A stretch of DNA of 64,000 nucleotides from assembly GCA_031180595.1 (NCBI GenBank), contig JAPSLQ010000001.1, positions 1 to 64,000 on the forward strand, given 5' to 3'. Of the stretch, positions 8,352 through 17,005 are shown piece by piece (positions within the stretch are counted from its first letter, which is position 1; every line of letters starts with the position of its first letter). Under the pieces are notes generated by a model, which worked only from the letters and a program-made list of their open reading frames with translations, was not told the origin of the DNA and did not search any database. This DNA comes from Isoptericola sp. GTDB taxonomy: Bacteria > Actinomycetota > Actinomycetes > Actinomycetales > Cellulomonadaceae. The position numbers and the translations under genes were made by a program.

Positions 8352-9413
8352 ATGGAGCTCACGTCGGACCTGTCGGTCCTGTGGTTCGTCATCATCGCCG
8401 TCCTCTGGACGGGCTACCTCGTGCTCGAGGGCTTCGACTTCGGCGTCGGCATGCTCATGTCCGTCCTGCCGCGTGGCCGTGCCGAGCAGCGCGAGAAGGA
8501 ACGCCGGCTGCTGGTCAACACGATCGGGCCCGTGTGGGACGGCAACGAGGTGTGGCTCATCACCGCGGCGGGCGCGACGTTCGCCGCGTTCCCCGAGTGG
8601 TACGCCACGCTCTTCTCGGGCTTCTACCTGCCGCTGCTCGCGATCCTGGTCGCCCTCATCGGCCGGGCGGTCGCGTTCGAGTACCGCGGCAAGATCGCCG
8701 ACGCCGCGTGGGCGCGCCGCTGCGACCTCGCGATCCAGGTCGGCTCGTGGGTGCCGGCGGCGCTGTGGGGCGTGGTCCTCGCCAACCTCGTGCGCGGGGT
8801 CGCGCTCGACGCCGACCACCAGTACGTCGGCGGGCTGTGGGCCCTGCTCAACCCGTTCGCCCTGCTCGGCGGCCTGACCACGCTCACGCTCTTCCTCCTG
8901 CACGGCGCGGTCTTCGTCGCCCTCAAGACCGACGGCGGCATCCGTGCCCGTGCCCGCGGGCACGCCCAGGTGCTGTCCGTGCTGACGGTGGCGGTGGCCG
9001 GTGGCTGGGCGCTGTGGGCGCAGGTGGCGTACTCCGTGGCGTGGACCTGGGGCGCGGTGGCCGTCGCCGCCGCGGCGCTCGCCGGCGTCGTGGTGACGAA
9101 CCGGGCGGGCCGCGAGGGCTGGGCCTTCACGCTGTCCGCCGTGACGATCGTCGCGGCGGTCGTGCTGATCTTCGGCTCGATGTTCCCCGCCGTCATGCCG
9201 GGGCTCGACGGCGGGGAGTCGCTCACGATCGCCGAGGCCGCGTCCACGCCCTACACCCTGCGGATCCTGACGTGGGTCGCGGTGGCCCTCACACCCCTCG
9301 TCGTGCTGTACCAGGCGTGGACGTACTGGGTGTTCCGCCGCCGGCTCACGACCGACCACATCCCGGCGCCTGCGGGGCTGACCTGGCAGAAGATCAAGGA
9401 GGCGGCGTTCTGA
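8352..9413 (+). CDS. cydB: cytochrome bd oxidase subunit II
   Basis: A 353-residue multi-spanning partner of CydA. The N-terminal family motif 'EGFDFGVGML' (near 26-35) and the block 'GPVWDGNEVWL' (near 59-69) are intact. About eight or nine hydrophobic segments run along the length, as expected. It is co-transcribed with cydA and lies 16 bp upstream of cydD. The ATG follows a GGAGACCCGA stretch. Confidence 0.96.
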   Translation: MELTSDLSVLWFVIIAVLWTGYLVLEGFDFGVGMLMSVLPRGRAEQREKERRLLVNTIGPVWDGNEVWLITAAGATFAAFPEWYATLFSGFYLPLLAILVALIGRAVAFEYRGKIADAAWARRCDLAIQVGSWVPAALWGVVLANLVRGVALDADHQYVGGLWALLNPFALLGGLTTLTLFLLHGAVFVALKTDGGIRARARGHAQVLSVLTVAVAGGWALWAQVAYSVAWTWGAVAVAAAALAGVVVTNRAGREGWAFTLSAVTIVAAVVLIFGSMFPAVMPGLDGGESLTIAEAASTPYTLRILTWVAVALTPLVVLYQAWTYWVFRRRLTTDHIPAPAGLTWQKIKEAAF

Positions 9414-9429
9414 ACGCCGGAGCGCGACC

Positions 9430-11145
9430 GTGAGGCCACTCGACCCCCGCCTGCTGCGGCGCGCCCGCGCCGCGCGCACCTACGTGGTGCTCACCGCCGT
9501 CCTCGGCGCGGCCGCGGCCGGGCTCGTCGTCGTGCAGGCGTTCGCGATCGCCCACGCGCTCGGGCCGGTCGTGACGGCGGCGAGCGCCGGCCGGACGCCG
9601 GCCCTGGGGCCCGTCTGGCGGTGGGTCGCCGTGCTCGCGCTGGTCATGGCGCTGCGGGCGGGCGTCGCGTGGGCGCAGGAGCGGTTCGCCCAGCGCGCCG
9701 CGCCGCGGGTCGTCGGCGAGCTGCGCGAGCAGGTCGTCGCGCACGCGGTCGCGCTCGGGCCGCGCGCCGCCGGGACCGGCGACCCGGCCGCCGTCGCGAC
9801 GCTCGCGACCCGTGGGCTCGACGACCTCGAGCCGTACCTCGTGCGCTACCTGCCGCAGCTGCTGCTCACGGCGCTCGTGACGCCCACGCTCGTGCTCGTC
9901 GTGCTGGGGCTCGACTGGGTCTCGGCCCTGGTCCTCGCGGCCACGATCCCGCTGGTCCCGTTCTTCATGTGGCTCGTGGGCGTCATGACGGCGGGCACCT
10001 CCGAGCGGCGGCTGCGCGCGATCGAGCGCCTCGGCGCCCAGGTGCTCGACCTGCTCGCGGGCCTGCCGACGCTGCGCGCGTTCGGCCGCGAGGTGGGGCC
10101 CGGCGCGCGCGTCCGGGCGCTCGGCGAGGCCTCGCGCCGGGCGGCCATGGGCACGCTGCGCGTGGCGTTCCTGTCCGGCATGGTGCTCGAGCTCCTCACG
10201 ACCCTGTCGGTGGCGATCGTCGCGGTGGGCGTGGGCCTGCGGCTCGTGCACGGCGGGATGGAGCTCGTCCCGGCGATCGCCGTCCTGGTCCTGGCGCCCG
10301 AGGTGTACCTGCCGCTGCGGCGCGTGGGCGCGGAGTTCCACGCCTCGACCGACGGGATCGCCGCCGCGGAGCGGGCCTTCGCCGTCCTGGAGACCCCGCT
10401 GCCCCGCTCCGGGCGCGGCGCCGCGCCGGCGCTCGACGCCGGCACGCTCGTGCTCGACCGCGTGACCGTGCGCGCGGGCGAGCGCGGCGTCGAGGCGCCG
10501 TCGGACCTGAGCGCACGCATCCCGCTCGGGAGCGGGCGCCCTGGAGGCGGGCGTGTCGTCGCGCTGCGCGGGCCGAGCGGCGCGGGGAAGTCGACGACGG
10601 CGCTCGTCCTGCTCGGCCTGCTCCGTCCCGACGACGGCCGCGTCCTGCTCGAGCCCGCGGACGGCACGCCGCTGGACCTCGCCGACGTCGACCCGGCCTC
10701 GTGGTGGGTGCGGGTCACGTGGGTGCCGCAGCGGCCGTCGCTGCCGCCCGGCACGCTGCGCGACGTCGTCGCCGACGGGCACGCGGTGCCCGACGACGCG
10801 CTCGCTGCGGCCGCCCGCACGACGGGGCTCGACGCGGTCGTCGGCGCGCTGCCGGACGGCTGGGACACCCGGGTGGGTCTCGGCGGCGTCGGCCTGAGCG
10901 TGGGTCAGCGGCAGCGCGTCGCGCTCACCGCGGCACTCCTGGCGGGCGACCGCCCGCTCGTCGTGCTCGACGAGCCGACGGCGCACCTCGACGCGCGCGG
11001 CGAGCAGGTCGTCCTCGACACGGTGCGGGCCTGGCGCGACGCCGGGCGCACCGTCGTCGTGATCGCCCACCGCGCGTCGCTGCTCTCGCTCGCCGACCAG
11101 GTGGTCGACGTCGTCGCACGGGAGGTGGCCGGTGCTCCCGCATGA
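9430..11145 (+). CDS. cydD: heterodimeric ABC exporter subunit CydD
   Basis: 571 residues: an N-terminal six-helix membrane domain (about 1-310) followed by an ATPase domain with Walker A 'GPSGAGKST' (near 382), signature 'LSVGQRQRV' (near 494) and Walker B 'LVVLDEPTAHLD'. CydDC exports thiols (cysteine and glutathione in E. coli) and is required to assemble the bd oxidase; more recent work proposes heme transport. The signature reads LSVGQ rather than LSGGQ. The GTG start has GGAG upstream. It overlaps cydC by 14 bp, indicating translational coupling. Confidence 0.94.
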   Translation: MRPLDPRLLRRARAARTYVVLTAVLGAAAAGLVVVQAFAIAHALGPVVTAASAGRTPALGPVWRWVAVLALVMALRAGVAWAQERFAQRAAPRVVGELREQVVAHAVALGPRAAGTGDPAAVATLATRGLDDLEPYLVRYLPQLLLTALVTPTLVLVVLGLDWVSALVLAATIPLVPFFMWLVGVMTAGTSERRLRAIERLGAQVLDLLAGLPTLRAFGREVGPGARVRALGEASRRAAMGTLRVAFLSGMVLELLTTLSVAIVAVGVGLRLVHGGMELVPAIAVLVLAPEVYLPLRRVGAEFHASTDGIAAAERAFAVLETPLPRSGRGAAPALDAGTLVLDRVTVRAGERGVEAPSDLSARIPLGSGRPGGGRVVALRGPSGAGKSTTALVLLGLLRPDDGRVLLEPADGTPLDLADVDPASWWVRVTWVPQRPSLPPGTLRDVVADGHAVPDDALAAAARTTGLDAVVGALPDGWDTRVGLGGVGLSVGQRQRVALTAALLAGDRPLVVLDEPTAHLDARGEQVVLDTVRAWRDAGRTVVVIAHRASLLSLADQVVDVVAREVAGAPA

Positions 11146-12922
11146 CCCGTTGCGGCGCGTGCTGCCGCTGCTCGAGGTCCACCGGGGCCGCGTGGTGCGT
11201 GCCGTGGCCCTCGGTGCGCTCGCGCTCGGGTCGTCGGTGGCCCTCGCCGCCGTGTCCGCGTGGCTGATCGCGCGCGCCTCCCAGATGCCACCGGTGCTGC
11301 AGCTCTCGGTCGCGGTCGTGAGCGTCCGCGCGTTCGGCATCGGGCGCGGCGTGCTCCGCTACCTCGAGCGGCTCGCCTCGCACGACGTCGCCCTGCGCGG
11401 CATGGCGGCCCTGCGGGCCAACCTCTACGACGCGCTCGCGCGCGGGCCGGTCACGGGCGTCGTCGCGCTGCGCCGCGGCGAGCTGCTGGCACGCGTCGGG
11501 GCCGACGTCGACGCCGTGGGGGACGTCGTGGTCCGGGCGCTCGTCCCGGCGGGGGTCGCGGCGGTCGTCGGGCTCGGCTCGGTCGCACTCGTGGGGGCGT
11601 TCCTCCCCGACGCCGGACTCGCCCTGCTCGGCTGCCTCGTGCTGGCCGGCCTGCTCGCGCCGTGGCTCGCCGCACGCTCGGCCGCCGCGGTCGAGCGCCG
11701 TGGCGCCGACGCGCGGGCCGAGGTCACCGCCCGCGCTCTCGAGCTGCTCGAGGACGGCCAGCAGCTCCGCGTGGCCGGGAGGCTCGGTGGCCGTCTGGAG
11801 GAGCTCCGGGCGGCCGACGCGCGGCTCGCCGCGGCGACCGACGACGGCGCACGCTCCGGCGCGCTCGCGGCGGCGGTCGGCGCCGGTGCGCAGCTCTTGT
11901 CCGTCGTGTGCTCGCTCGTCCTCGGGATCCCGGCGACCGTGACAGGGACGCTCGCGCCGGTCGAGCTCGCGGTCGTGGTGCTCACGCCGCTCGCGGCGTT
12001 CGAGGCGACGCAGGCGCTGCCCGCCGCGGCCGTGCAGCTGCGCCGTTCGCGCGAGGCCGCGCGGCGTCTCGTCGAGCTCCTCCCGGACACCCCCGCGGAG
12101 CCGTCACCGGGCCAGGACCCGCGACCGGCCGGTCACGCTCCTGACCGGTCTCCCGGCAGCGCGGTGCTGCTGCGACTCGACGACGTCGCCGCCGGCTGGG
12201 ACGGCACGACGGCGGTCGCGGGCGTCGGCCTGGACCTGCGGCCCGGGTCCGTCGTCGCCCTGGCCGGTCCGTCGGGGGTCGGGAAGACGACGTTGCTCCT
12301 CACGGCGGCCCGTCTGCTACCGGCCCTCGCGGGCACGGTCACCGGGCGGGACGCGCTCTTCGTCGCCGAGGACGGCCACCTCTTCGGCACCACGGTGCTC
12401 GAGAACCTGCGCGTCGCGCGCGCGGACGTCACGCCCGACGAGGCGCGCGAGGCGCTCGCCGCGGTGGGGCTCGACGGGTGGCTCGCGGCCCTGCCGGGCG
12501 GCCTCGACACGGTCCTCGGGACCGGGGCGGGCGACGTGTCGGGCGGGGAGCGACGGCGCCTGCTCGTCGCGCGGGCGCTGCTCGCCCCGGCGCGGGTCCT
12601 GCTCGTGGACGAACCCGCCGAGCACCTCGACGCGGCCACGGCCGACGCGCTCGTCCGCACGCTCGCCGACCACGCGCGCCGCACCGGTCGGGCCGTCGTC
12701 GTCGCGTCGCACCGGCTCGCCGCGCTCGACGTCGCCGACGAGGTCGTCCTCCTCGGCCGGCGCGACGACGCCGAACACGACGCCGGGCACGACGCCGGGC
12801 ACGGCGGCGCGGCCGCGACGGTCGTCGCCCGCGGCCGCCACGCCGACCTGCTCCGGGCCGAGCCCGCCTACGCCTGGGCCGCCGCCCAGGAGTCCCGGAG
12901 ACCTGACGCCGTACACGCGTGA
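11132..12922 (+). CDS. cydC: heterodimeric ABC exporter subunit CydC
   Basis: 596 residues. The membrane domain has the CydC-like 'SAWLIARASQMPPVLQL' block (near 40-56), then the ATPase domain with Walker A 'GPSGVGKTT', signature 'VSGGERRRL' and Walker B 'VLLVDEPAEHLD'. Between the strand following Walker A and the signature the domain is short. The D-loop reads PAEHLD. The GTG start at 11132, inside cydD, has GGAGG 7 nt upstream. The tail has an Asp/His/Gly repeat ('EHDAGHDAGHG'), a possible metal-binding linker. It is the last gene of the cyd operon. Confidence 0.94.
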   Translation: MLPHDPLRRVLPLLEVHRGRVVRAVALGALALGSSVALAAVSAWLIARASQMPPVLQLSVAVVSVRAFGIGRGVLRYLERLASHDVALRGMAALRANLYDALARGPVTGVVALRRGELLARVGADVDAVGDVVVRALVPAGVAAVVGLGSVALVGAFLPDAGLALLGCLVLAGLLAPWLAARSAAAVERRGADARAEVTARALELLEDGQQLRVAGRLGGRLEELRAADARLAAATDDGARSGALAAAVGAGAQLLSVVCSLVLGIPATVTGTLAPVELAVVVLTPLAAFEATQALPAAAVQLRRSREAARRLVELLPDTPAEPSPGQDPRPAGHAPDRSPGSAVLLRLDDVAAGWDGTTAVAGVGLDLRPGSVVALAGPSGVGKTTLLLTAARLLPALAGTVTGRDALFVAEDGHLFGTTVLENLRVARADVTPDEAREALAAVGLDGWLAALPGGLDTVLGTGAGDVSGGERRRLLVARALLAPARVLLVDEPAEHLDAATADALVRTLADHARRTGRAVVVASHRLAALDVADEVVLLGRRDDAEHDAGHDAGHGGAAATVVARGRHADLLRAEPAYAWAAAQESRRPDAVHA

Positions 12923-12932
12923 GAGGACGACG

Positions 12933-13009
12933 GGTCGGGGAGACGGCGTGAGCGAGAGCGGAGGGAGCGCAGCGACCGACTCGTTCGAGCGAGCGTCGTC
13001 TCCCCGACC
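12933..13009. terminator. long inverted repeat after the cyd operon
   Basis: A perfect 13-bp stem (GGTCGGGGAGACG, 12933-12945, pairing with 12997-13009) encloses about 50 nt rich in GAGCG units. It lies between the convergent cydC and flavoprotein genes. It may terminate both, or it may be a dispersed intergenic repeat. Confidence 0.55.
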
Positions 13010-13048
13010 GGTCGACCGACGTCCACCCCGGCACGCCGGCTCCCCGGG

Positions 13049-14638
13049 TCACGAGCCCAGCACCGCCATCGCGGCCGCCCGCCCCGGGATGCCGCTCACT
13101 CCCCCGCCGCGCCGCGCGCCCGCACCGCACAGGAGCACGCCGGCATGGTCCGTCTCGACGCCCCAGCGGCCGACCTCGTCGTCGGACTCGGCCCAGGGCC
13201 ACGACAGGTCGCGGTGGAAGATGTGCCCGCCCGGCAGGCCGACGTCACCCTCGAGGTCCACCGGCGTGCGCGCCTCGATGCACGGCCGGCCCTCGGGGTC
13301 GCGCAGCAGGACGTCGGCGATCGGCTCGGCGAGCACGGAGTCGAGCGAGCGCAGGGTGGCCGCGAGCGCCGACTCACGCGCGGCGTCGTTGTCCTCGCGG
13401 AACAGCCGCGCGGGCATGTGCAGGCCGAACAGCGTGAGCGTCTGCGCCCCGGCGTCCCGCAGCGAGGGCCCGAGGATCGACGGGTCGGTCAGGGAGTGGC
13501 AGTAGATCTCGCACGGCGGCAGCTCGGGGATGCGCCCCGCGGCGGCCTGCGCGTACGCGGCCTGGAGCTGGTCGAACGACTCGTTGACGTGGAACGTGCC
13601 GCTGAAGGCCGCGACGGGGTCGACCTCGTCGCGCAGCCGCGGCAGGCGCCCCAGCAGCATGTTGACCTTGAGCTGGGCGCCCTCGGGCTCCTCGGGTGTC
13701 GCGGTGCCCGACGGCGCCGCACCCCCGGCGGCGAGCAGCCGGTCGAGCGTGGCCGGCGCGCAGCCCGCGAGCACGACCCCGGCGCGGACGCCGCGTGTGA
13801 CGCCGTCGTCGTCGGTCCACGTCACCTCGGCGTCGCCGGCCCCGGGGCTCACGGCGGTGACCTCGGCACGCGTGACGAGCGTCGCGCCGGCCCCCGCCGC
13901 GGCGTCGCGCAGCGCACCGCTCACGGCGCCCATGCCGCCCACGGGGACGTCCCAGTCGCCCGTGCCGCCGCCGATCACGTGGTAGAGGAAGCAGCGGTTC
14001 TGGGTCAGGGACGCCGAGTCGAGGTCGGCGAACGTGCCGATGAGCCCGTCGGTCGCGACGATCCCGCGCACGACGTCGTCGTCGAACCGCTCCCGCAGCG
14101 TCTCGCCGAGCGGCCGCTCGACGAGGTCGCGCCAGACGTCCTCGTCGTCGACGAGCGCGCGGGCCTCCTTCGCCGACGTCAGCGGCCGGGTCACGGTCGG
14201 GAACAGCCGCTCGGCCAGGCGGCCCGTGCCGGCGTAGAGCCGCCGCCAGGCGTCGTGGTCCGACGCGGGCGCGCCGACCGCGCCGAACGAGGCGCGTGTG
14301 CCGTCGTCGGACGCGGTGTCGACGAGGAGCCCACCGTCCCCCACGGGGGTGTACGAGGAGTAGCGGCGGCGCCGCAGCGTCAGGGCGAGACCGAGCTCGT
14401 CGACCACCTGGCGCGGCATGAGCGACACGAGGTAGGAGTAGCGCGAGAGCCGCGCGTCGACACCGTCGAACACGGGCGCGGAGACCGACGCGCCGCCCAC
14501 GTGGTCGAGGCGCTCGAGCACGAGGACGCTGCGCCCCGCGCGGGCGAGGTAGGCGGCGGCGGTCAGCCCGTTGTGGCCCCCGCCGACGACCACGGCGTCG
14601 TAGCGGGCGGCGAGGGAGGCGGAGGTCGCTGCGGTCAT
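13049..14638 (-). CDS. phytoene dehydrogenase-like FAD-dependent oxidoreductase
   Basis: 529 residues. The N-terminal dinucleotide-binding motif 'DAVVVGGGHNGLTAAAYLARAG' and the following 'VLERLDHVGG' identify an FAD/NAD(P)-binding amine-oxidase/CrtI-fold protein of the PYROXD2-like branch. The C-terminus has the usual second FAD block ('GVLLCGAGARRGGGVSGIPG'). There are no carotenoid genes nearby, so a role in carotenoid desaturation is not supported. The track start (14737) is replaced by the ATG at 14638, just before the motif. It is divergent from the 2-hydroxyacid dehydrogenase; the substrate is unknown. Confidence 0.85.
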   Translation of the reverse strand: MTAATSASLAARYDAVVVGGGHNGLTAAAYLARAGRSVLVLERLDHVGGASVSAPVFDGVDARLSRYSYLVSLMPRQVVDELGLALTLRRRRYSSYTPVGDGGLLVDTASDDGTRASFGAVGAPASDHDAWRRLYAGTGRLAERLFPTVTRPLTSAKEARALVDDEDVWRDLVERPLGETLRERFDDDVVRGIVATDGLIGTFADLDSASLTQNRCFLYHVIGGGTGDWDVPVGGMGAVSGALRDAAAGAGATLVTRAEVTAVSPGAGDAEVTWTDDDGVTRGVRAGVVLAGCAPATLDRLLAAGGAAPSGTATPEEPEGAQLKVNMLLGRLPRLRDEVDPVAAFSGTFHVNESFDQLQAAYAQAAAGRIPELPPCEIYCHSLTDPSILGPSLRDAGAQTLTLFGLHMPARLFREDNDAARESALAATLRSLDSVLAEPIADVLLRDPEGRPCIEARTPVDLEGDVGLPGGHIFHRDLSWPWAESDDEVGRWGVETDHAGVLLCGAGARRGGGVSGIPGRAAAMAVLGS

Positions 14639-14679
14639 GCCGCCATCGTGGCAGACGCGGCGAGCGGGCACGGAACCGG

Positions 14680-14685
14680 TAACGT
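14680..14685 (+). promoter_or_regulatory. -10 box (TAACGT) for a leaderless start
   Basis: TAACGT fits TAnnnT and ends 8 nt before the GTG at 14694, which lacks a Shine-Dalgarno sequence. Confidence 0.5.
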
Positions 14686-14693
14686 CGCGGGGC

Positions 14694-15638
14694 GTGAAGA
14701 TCCTCGTACCCGGCAACGTGCCCTTCGACCTGACCATCGACGTCGAGGGGGTCGACGTCGCGAGCTACGTCATGCGCGACCCGATCCCCGACGAGCACCT
14801 CGACGCCGAGGCGATCGTCACGTGGGCCAGCCCGCAGCGCGTGCTCGACGACGCGGCCCGGCGCATGGCGGGCCTGCGCTGGGTCCAGACGCTCAACGCC
14901 GGGCCGGACCAGGCGCTCGCGGCGAGGTTCGGCCCGGACGTCACGATCGCGTCCGGCCGCGGGCTCCACGACTCGACGGTCACCGAGCACACCCTCGCGC
15001 TCGTGCTCGCGGTGACACGGCGGTTCGACCGGATGTTCGCGGCGCAGCGTGAGCACCGCTGGGACCAGGAGTTCGCGCGCGAGCAGACCGTGAACGAGTC
15101 CCGGTACTCGCTCGACGGCGCCCGGGTGACGATCTGGGGCTTCGGGTCGATCGCGGGGCGGCTCTCCCCGCTGCTGACGGCGCTCGGGGCGCAGGTGACC
15201 GGCGTCGCCTCCTCGGCCGGCGAGCGGTACGGCTACCCCGTGGTGGCGCGCGACTCGCTGCCCGAGCTCCTCGCGACCACCGACCTCCTGATCTCGCTGC
15301 TGCCGGCGACGCCCGAGACGCACCACGCGCTCGACGCGACCCTGCTCGCCAAGCTTCCGCCGCACGCGCGGTTCGTCAACGTCGGGCGCGGCGCGACGGT
15401 CGACGAGGCGGCCCTGGTCGCGGCCCTGCGCGACGGGTCGCTCGCCGGGGCGGCGCTCGACGTCACGGAGACCGAGCCCCTCCCCGCCGACTCGCCCCTG
15501 TGGGACGCGCCGAACGTCATCATCACGCCGCACGTGGCGGGCGGGCGACCGCAGGACGCGGCGGCGTTCGTCACCGAGCAGGTGCGCGCCTGGCTCGCCG
15601 ACGGTCCGGCCGGGCTGCGCAACGTCGTCGCGCGCTGA
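14694..15638 (+). CDS. D-2-hydroxyacid dehydrogenase family oxidoreductase
   Basis: 314 residues. The Rossmann motif is 'WGFGSIAGRLSPLL' near 143-156. The family signature region is 'LLPATPETHHALD' and 'FVNVGRGATVDEAAL', and the catalytic His lies in 'ITPHVAGG'. The catalytic Arg equivalent is in 'NVGRG', and a Glu-containing 'VTETEPLP' block follows. Enzymes of this family reduce 2-oxoacids or oxidise D-2-hydroxyacids with NAD(P)H. The substrate cannot be told from sequence. The start is the GTG at 14694, which is probably leaderless; the track's 14637 start lies antisense to the neighbour's start codon. It is convergent with the DUF3995 gene, 3 bp away. Confidence 0.86.
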   Translation: MKILVPGNVPFDLTIDVEGVDVASYVMRDPIPDEHLDAEAIVTWASPQRVLDDAARRMAGLRWVQTLNAGPDQALAARFGPDVTIASGRGLHDSTVTEHTLALVLAVTRRFDRMFAAQREHRWDQEFAREQTVNESRYSLDGARVTIWGFGSIAGRLSPLLTALGAQVTGVASSAGERYGYPVVARDSLPELLATTDLLISLLPATPETHHALDATLLAKLPPHARFVNVGRGATVDEAALVAALRDGSLAGAALDVTETEPLPADSPLWDAPNVIITPHVAGGRPQDAAAFVTEQVRAWLADGPAGLRNVVAR

Positions 15639-15641
15639 GCG

Positions 15642-16406
15642 CTAGCCGCCGAACGCGAGCGCGGCACCCGCACCCGCGGCGAGAAGTCCGACGACGGGGG
15701 TCCAGTACCGGTCGTCGGCGCGCGCGAAGCGGGTGTCGCGCACGCGCTTGAGGACGCCGACGTACCGTCCGTCTCCCACGACACGCGCCACCAGCAGGAC
15801 GAGCGCGGCGACGCCGAGCCACCGCCACCAGGCGCCGTCGGCCCCGAGCGCGAGCGCCACGACGACGACCGCGTAGGCGACGAGCGCGATCACGACCCCG
15901 ACGATCGGCACGGGCCCCGGGCTCCAGAGGGGCTGGCGGGTGCCCGCACGCTGCGGCACCGCGTCGGCGACGCCCGCCCTCGAGCCGGCGGCCCACGCGA
16001 CGTGGACGCCGGCCGCGACGACGGCGGCCGCCACGGCCAGCGCCGTCGCACCCCCGAGCGCCCATGCGGGGATCGCACCATCCGACGCGAGCGCGAGCAC
16101 GCCGGCCGCCGTGAAGAACGGCCACGCCAGGTGCCCGGGCACGAAGGCGAAGATCACGGCGCCCGAGACCAGGCACAGCGCGCCGACGACCACGGGGACC
16201 GGCCACCCGAGCAGGACGCCCGCCAGCGCCCACCACGCGACCGAGGTCAGGTGCCAGGCGGCGCGGAGCAGCCGGTCGGCGTACCGGCGCGGGATGCCGA
16301 TCTTCCAGCCGGGCGACGCGATCAGGGGCCGCAGGACCGCGACCTCGCCGAGCGCTGAGTGGACGAGCCCGACGAGGGCGAGGAGAAGTGCGGCGGCGAG
16401 CGACAT
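15642..16406 (-). CDS. polytopic membrane protein with C-terminal DUF3995-like domain
   Basis: 254 residues with about eight hydrophobic helices. The C-terminal half ends with the DUF3995 hallmark 'GDGRYVGVLKRVRDTRFARADDRYW', which precedes a final helix. The N-terminal half is a separate four-helix unit ('LVHSALGEVAVLRPL', 'RYADRLLRAAWHLTSVAWW'). The function of neither half is known. The ATG at 16406 has GGAGG at good spacing; the longer track ORF would run through the operators. It is divergent from the TetR gene, with the operators between them, so it is the likely regulated target. Confidence 0.8.
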   Translation of the reverse strand: MSLAAALLLALVGLVHSALGEVAVLRPLIASPGWKIGIPRRYADRLLRAAWHLTSVAWWALAGVLLGWPVPVVVGALCLVSGAVIFAFVPGHLAWPFFTAAGVLALASDGAIPAWALGGATALAVAAAVVAAGVHVAWAAGSRAGVADAVPQRAGTRQPLWSPGPVPIVGVVIALVAYAVVVVALALGADGAWWRWLGVAALVLLVARVVGDGRYVGVLKRVRDTRFARADDRYWTPVVGLLAAGAGAALAFGG

Positions 16407-16415
16407 CGGATCCTC

Positions 16416-16459
16416 CGTACGGTGGCGTATGGTCACGCTATCCATACGGTGGCGTATGG
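16416..16459. promoter_or_regulatory. twin TetR operators between DUF3995 gene and tetR
   Basis: Two near-identical 17-bp dyads, CGTACGGTGGCGTATGG (16416-16432) and CATACGGTGGCGTATGG (16443-16459), have their starts 27 bp apart. The core symmetry is ATACG-nnnn-CGTAT. The second overlaps the first possible ATG of the TetR gene, which suggests autorepression. Confidence 0.75.
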
Positions 16460-17004
16460 TCAAGGGCATGGCCTCGCTCTCCGCGTCCGACTGGGTCCGC
16501 GCCGCCGCCCGGCGGCTCGCCGCCGACGGCGTCGACGCCGTGCGCGTCGAGCCGCTCGCCAAGGAGCTCGGGGTGTCCAAGGGCAGCTTCTACTGGCACT
16601 TCGGCGACCGGGACGCGCTGCTGGACGCCCTGCTCGAGCACTGGCGCGCCGCCGGCACCACCGGTGTCATCACCGAGATCGAGGAGGCCGCCGCCGATCC
16701 AGCGGACCGCCTCCGGCGGCTCGTGCACCTCGCCTTCGCCCACGCCGACCGCGGGTTCGACGCGGCCGTCCGGACGTGGGCCGCCCGCGAGGACCGCGCC
16801 CGCGCCGCCGTGCACGGGGTGGACGACGTCCGCATCGGTTACCTGGTGAGGCTGCTCACCGAGGCCGGCTCCGCCGACCCCGCCCGCCGCGCCGCCGTCG
16901 TCTACCGCACCCTGCTCGGGGAGTACGCGATGCGGCACGCGGGCGCCGAGGGTCTCGACGCCGAGGCGATCGACGCCCTGGCCTCCTGGGCGCTGGCGCC
17001 GTGA
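16456..17004 (+). CDS. TetR family transcriptional regulator
   Basis: 182 residues. The N-terminal helix-turn-helix is clear ('VEPLAKELGVSKGSFYWHFGDRDALLDALL', quoted in part: 'KELGVSKGSFYWHF'). The rest is an all-helical ligand and dimer domain with no recognisable effector signature. The start is either the ATG at 16456, inside operator 2 and possibly leaderless, or the ATG at 16468. It probably represses itself and the divergent DUF3995 gene through the twin operators. Its stop is only 1 bp from the convergent mutM stop. Confidence 0.88.
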   Translation: MVKGMASLSASDWVRAAARRLAADGVDAVRVEPLAKELGVSKGSFYWHFGDRDALLDALLEHWRAAGTTGVITEIEEAAADPADRLRRLVHLAFAHADRGFDAAVRTWAAREDRARAAVHGVDDVRIGYLVRLLTEAGSADPARRAAVVYRTLLGEYAMRHAGAEGLDAEAIDALASWALAP

Positions 17005-17005
17005 G

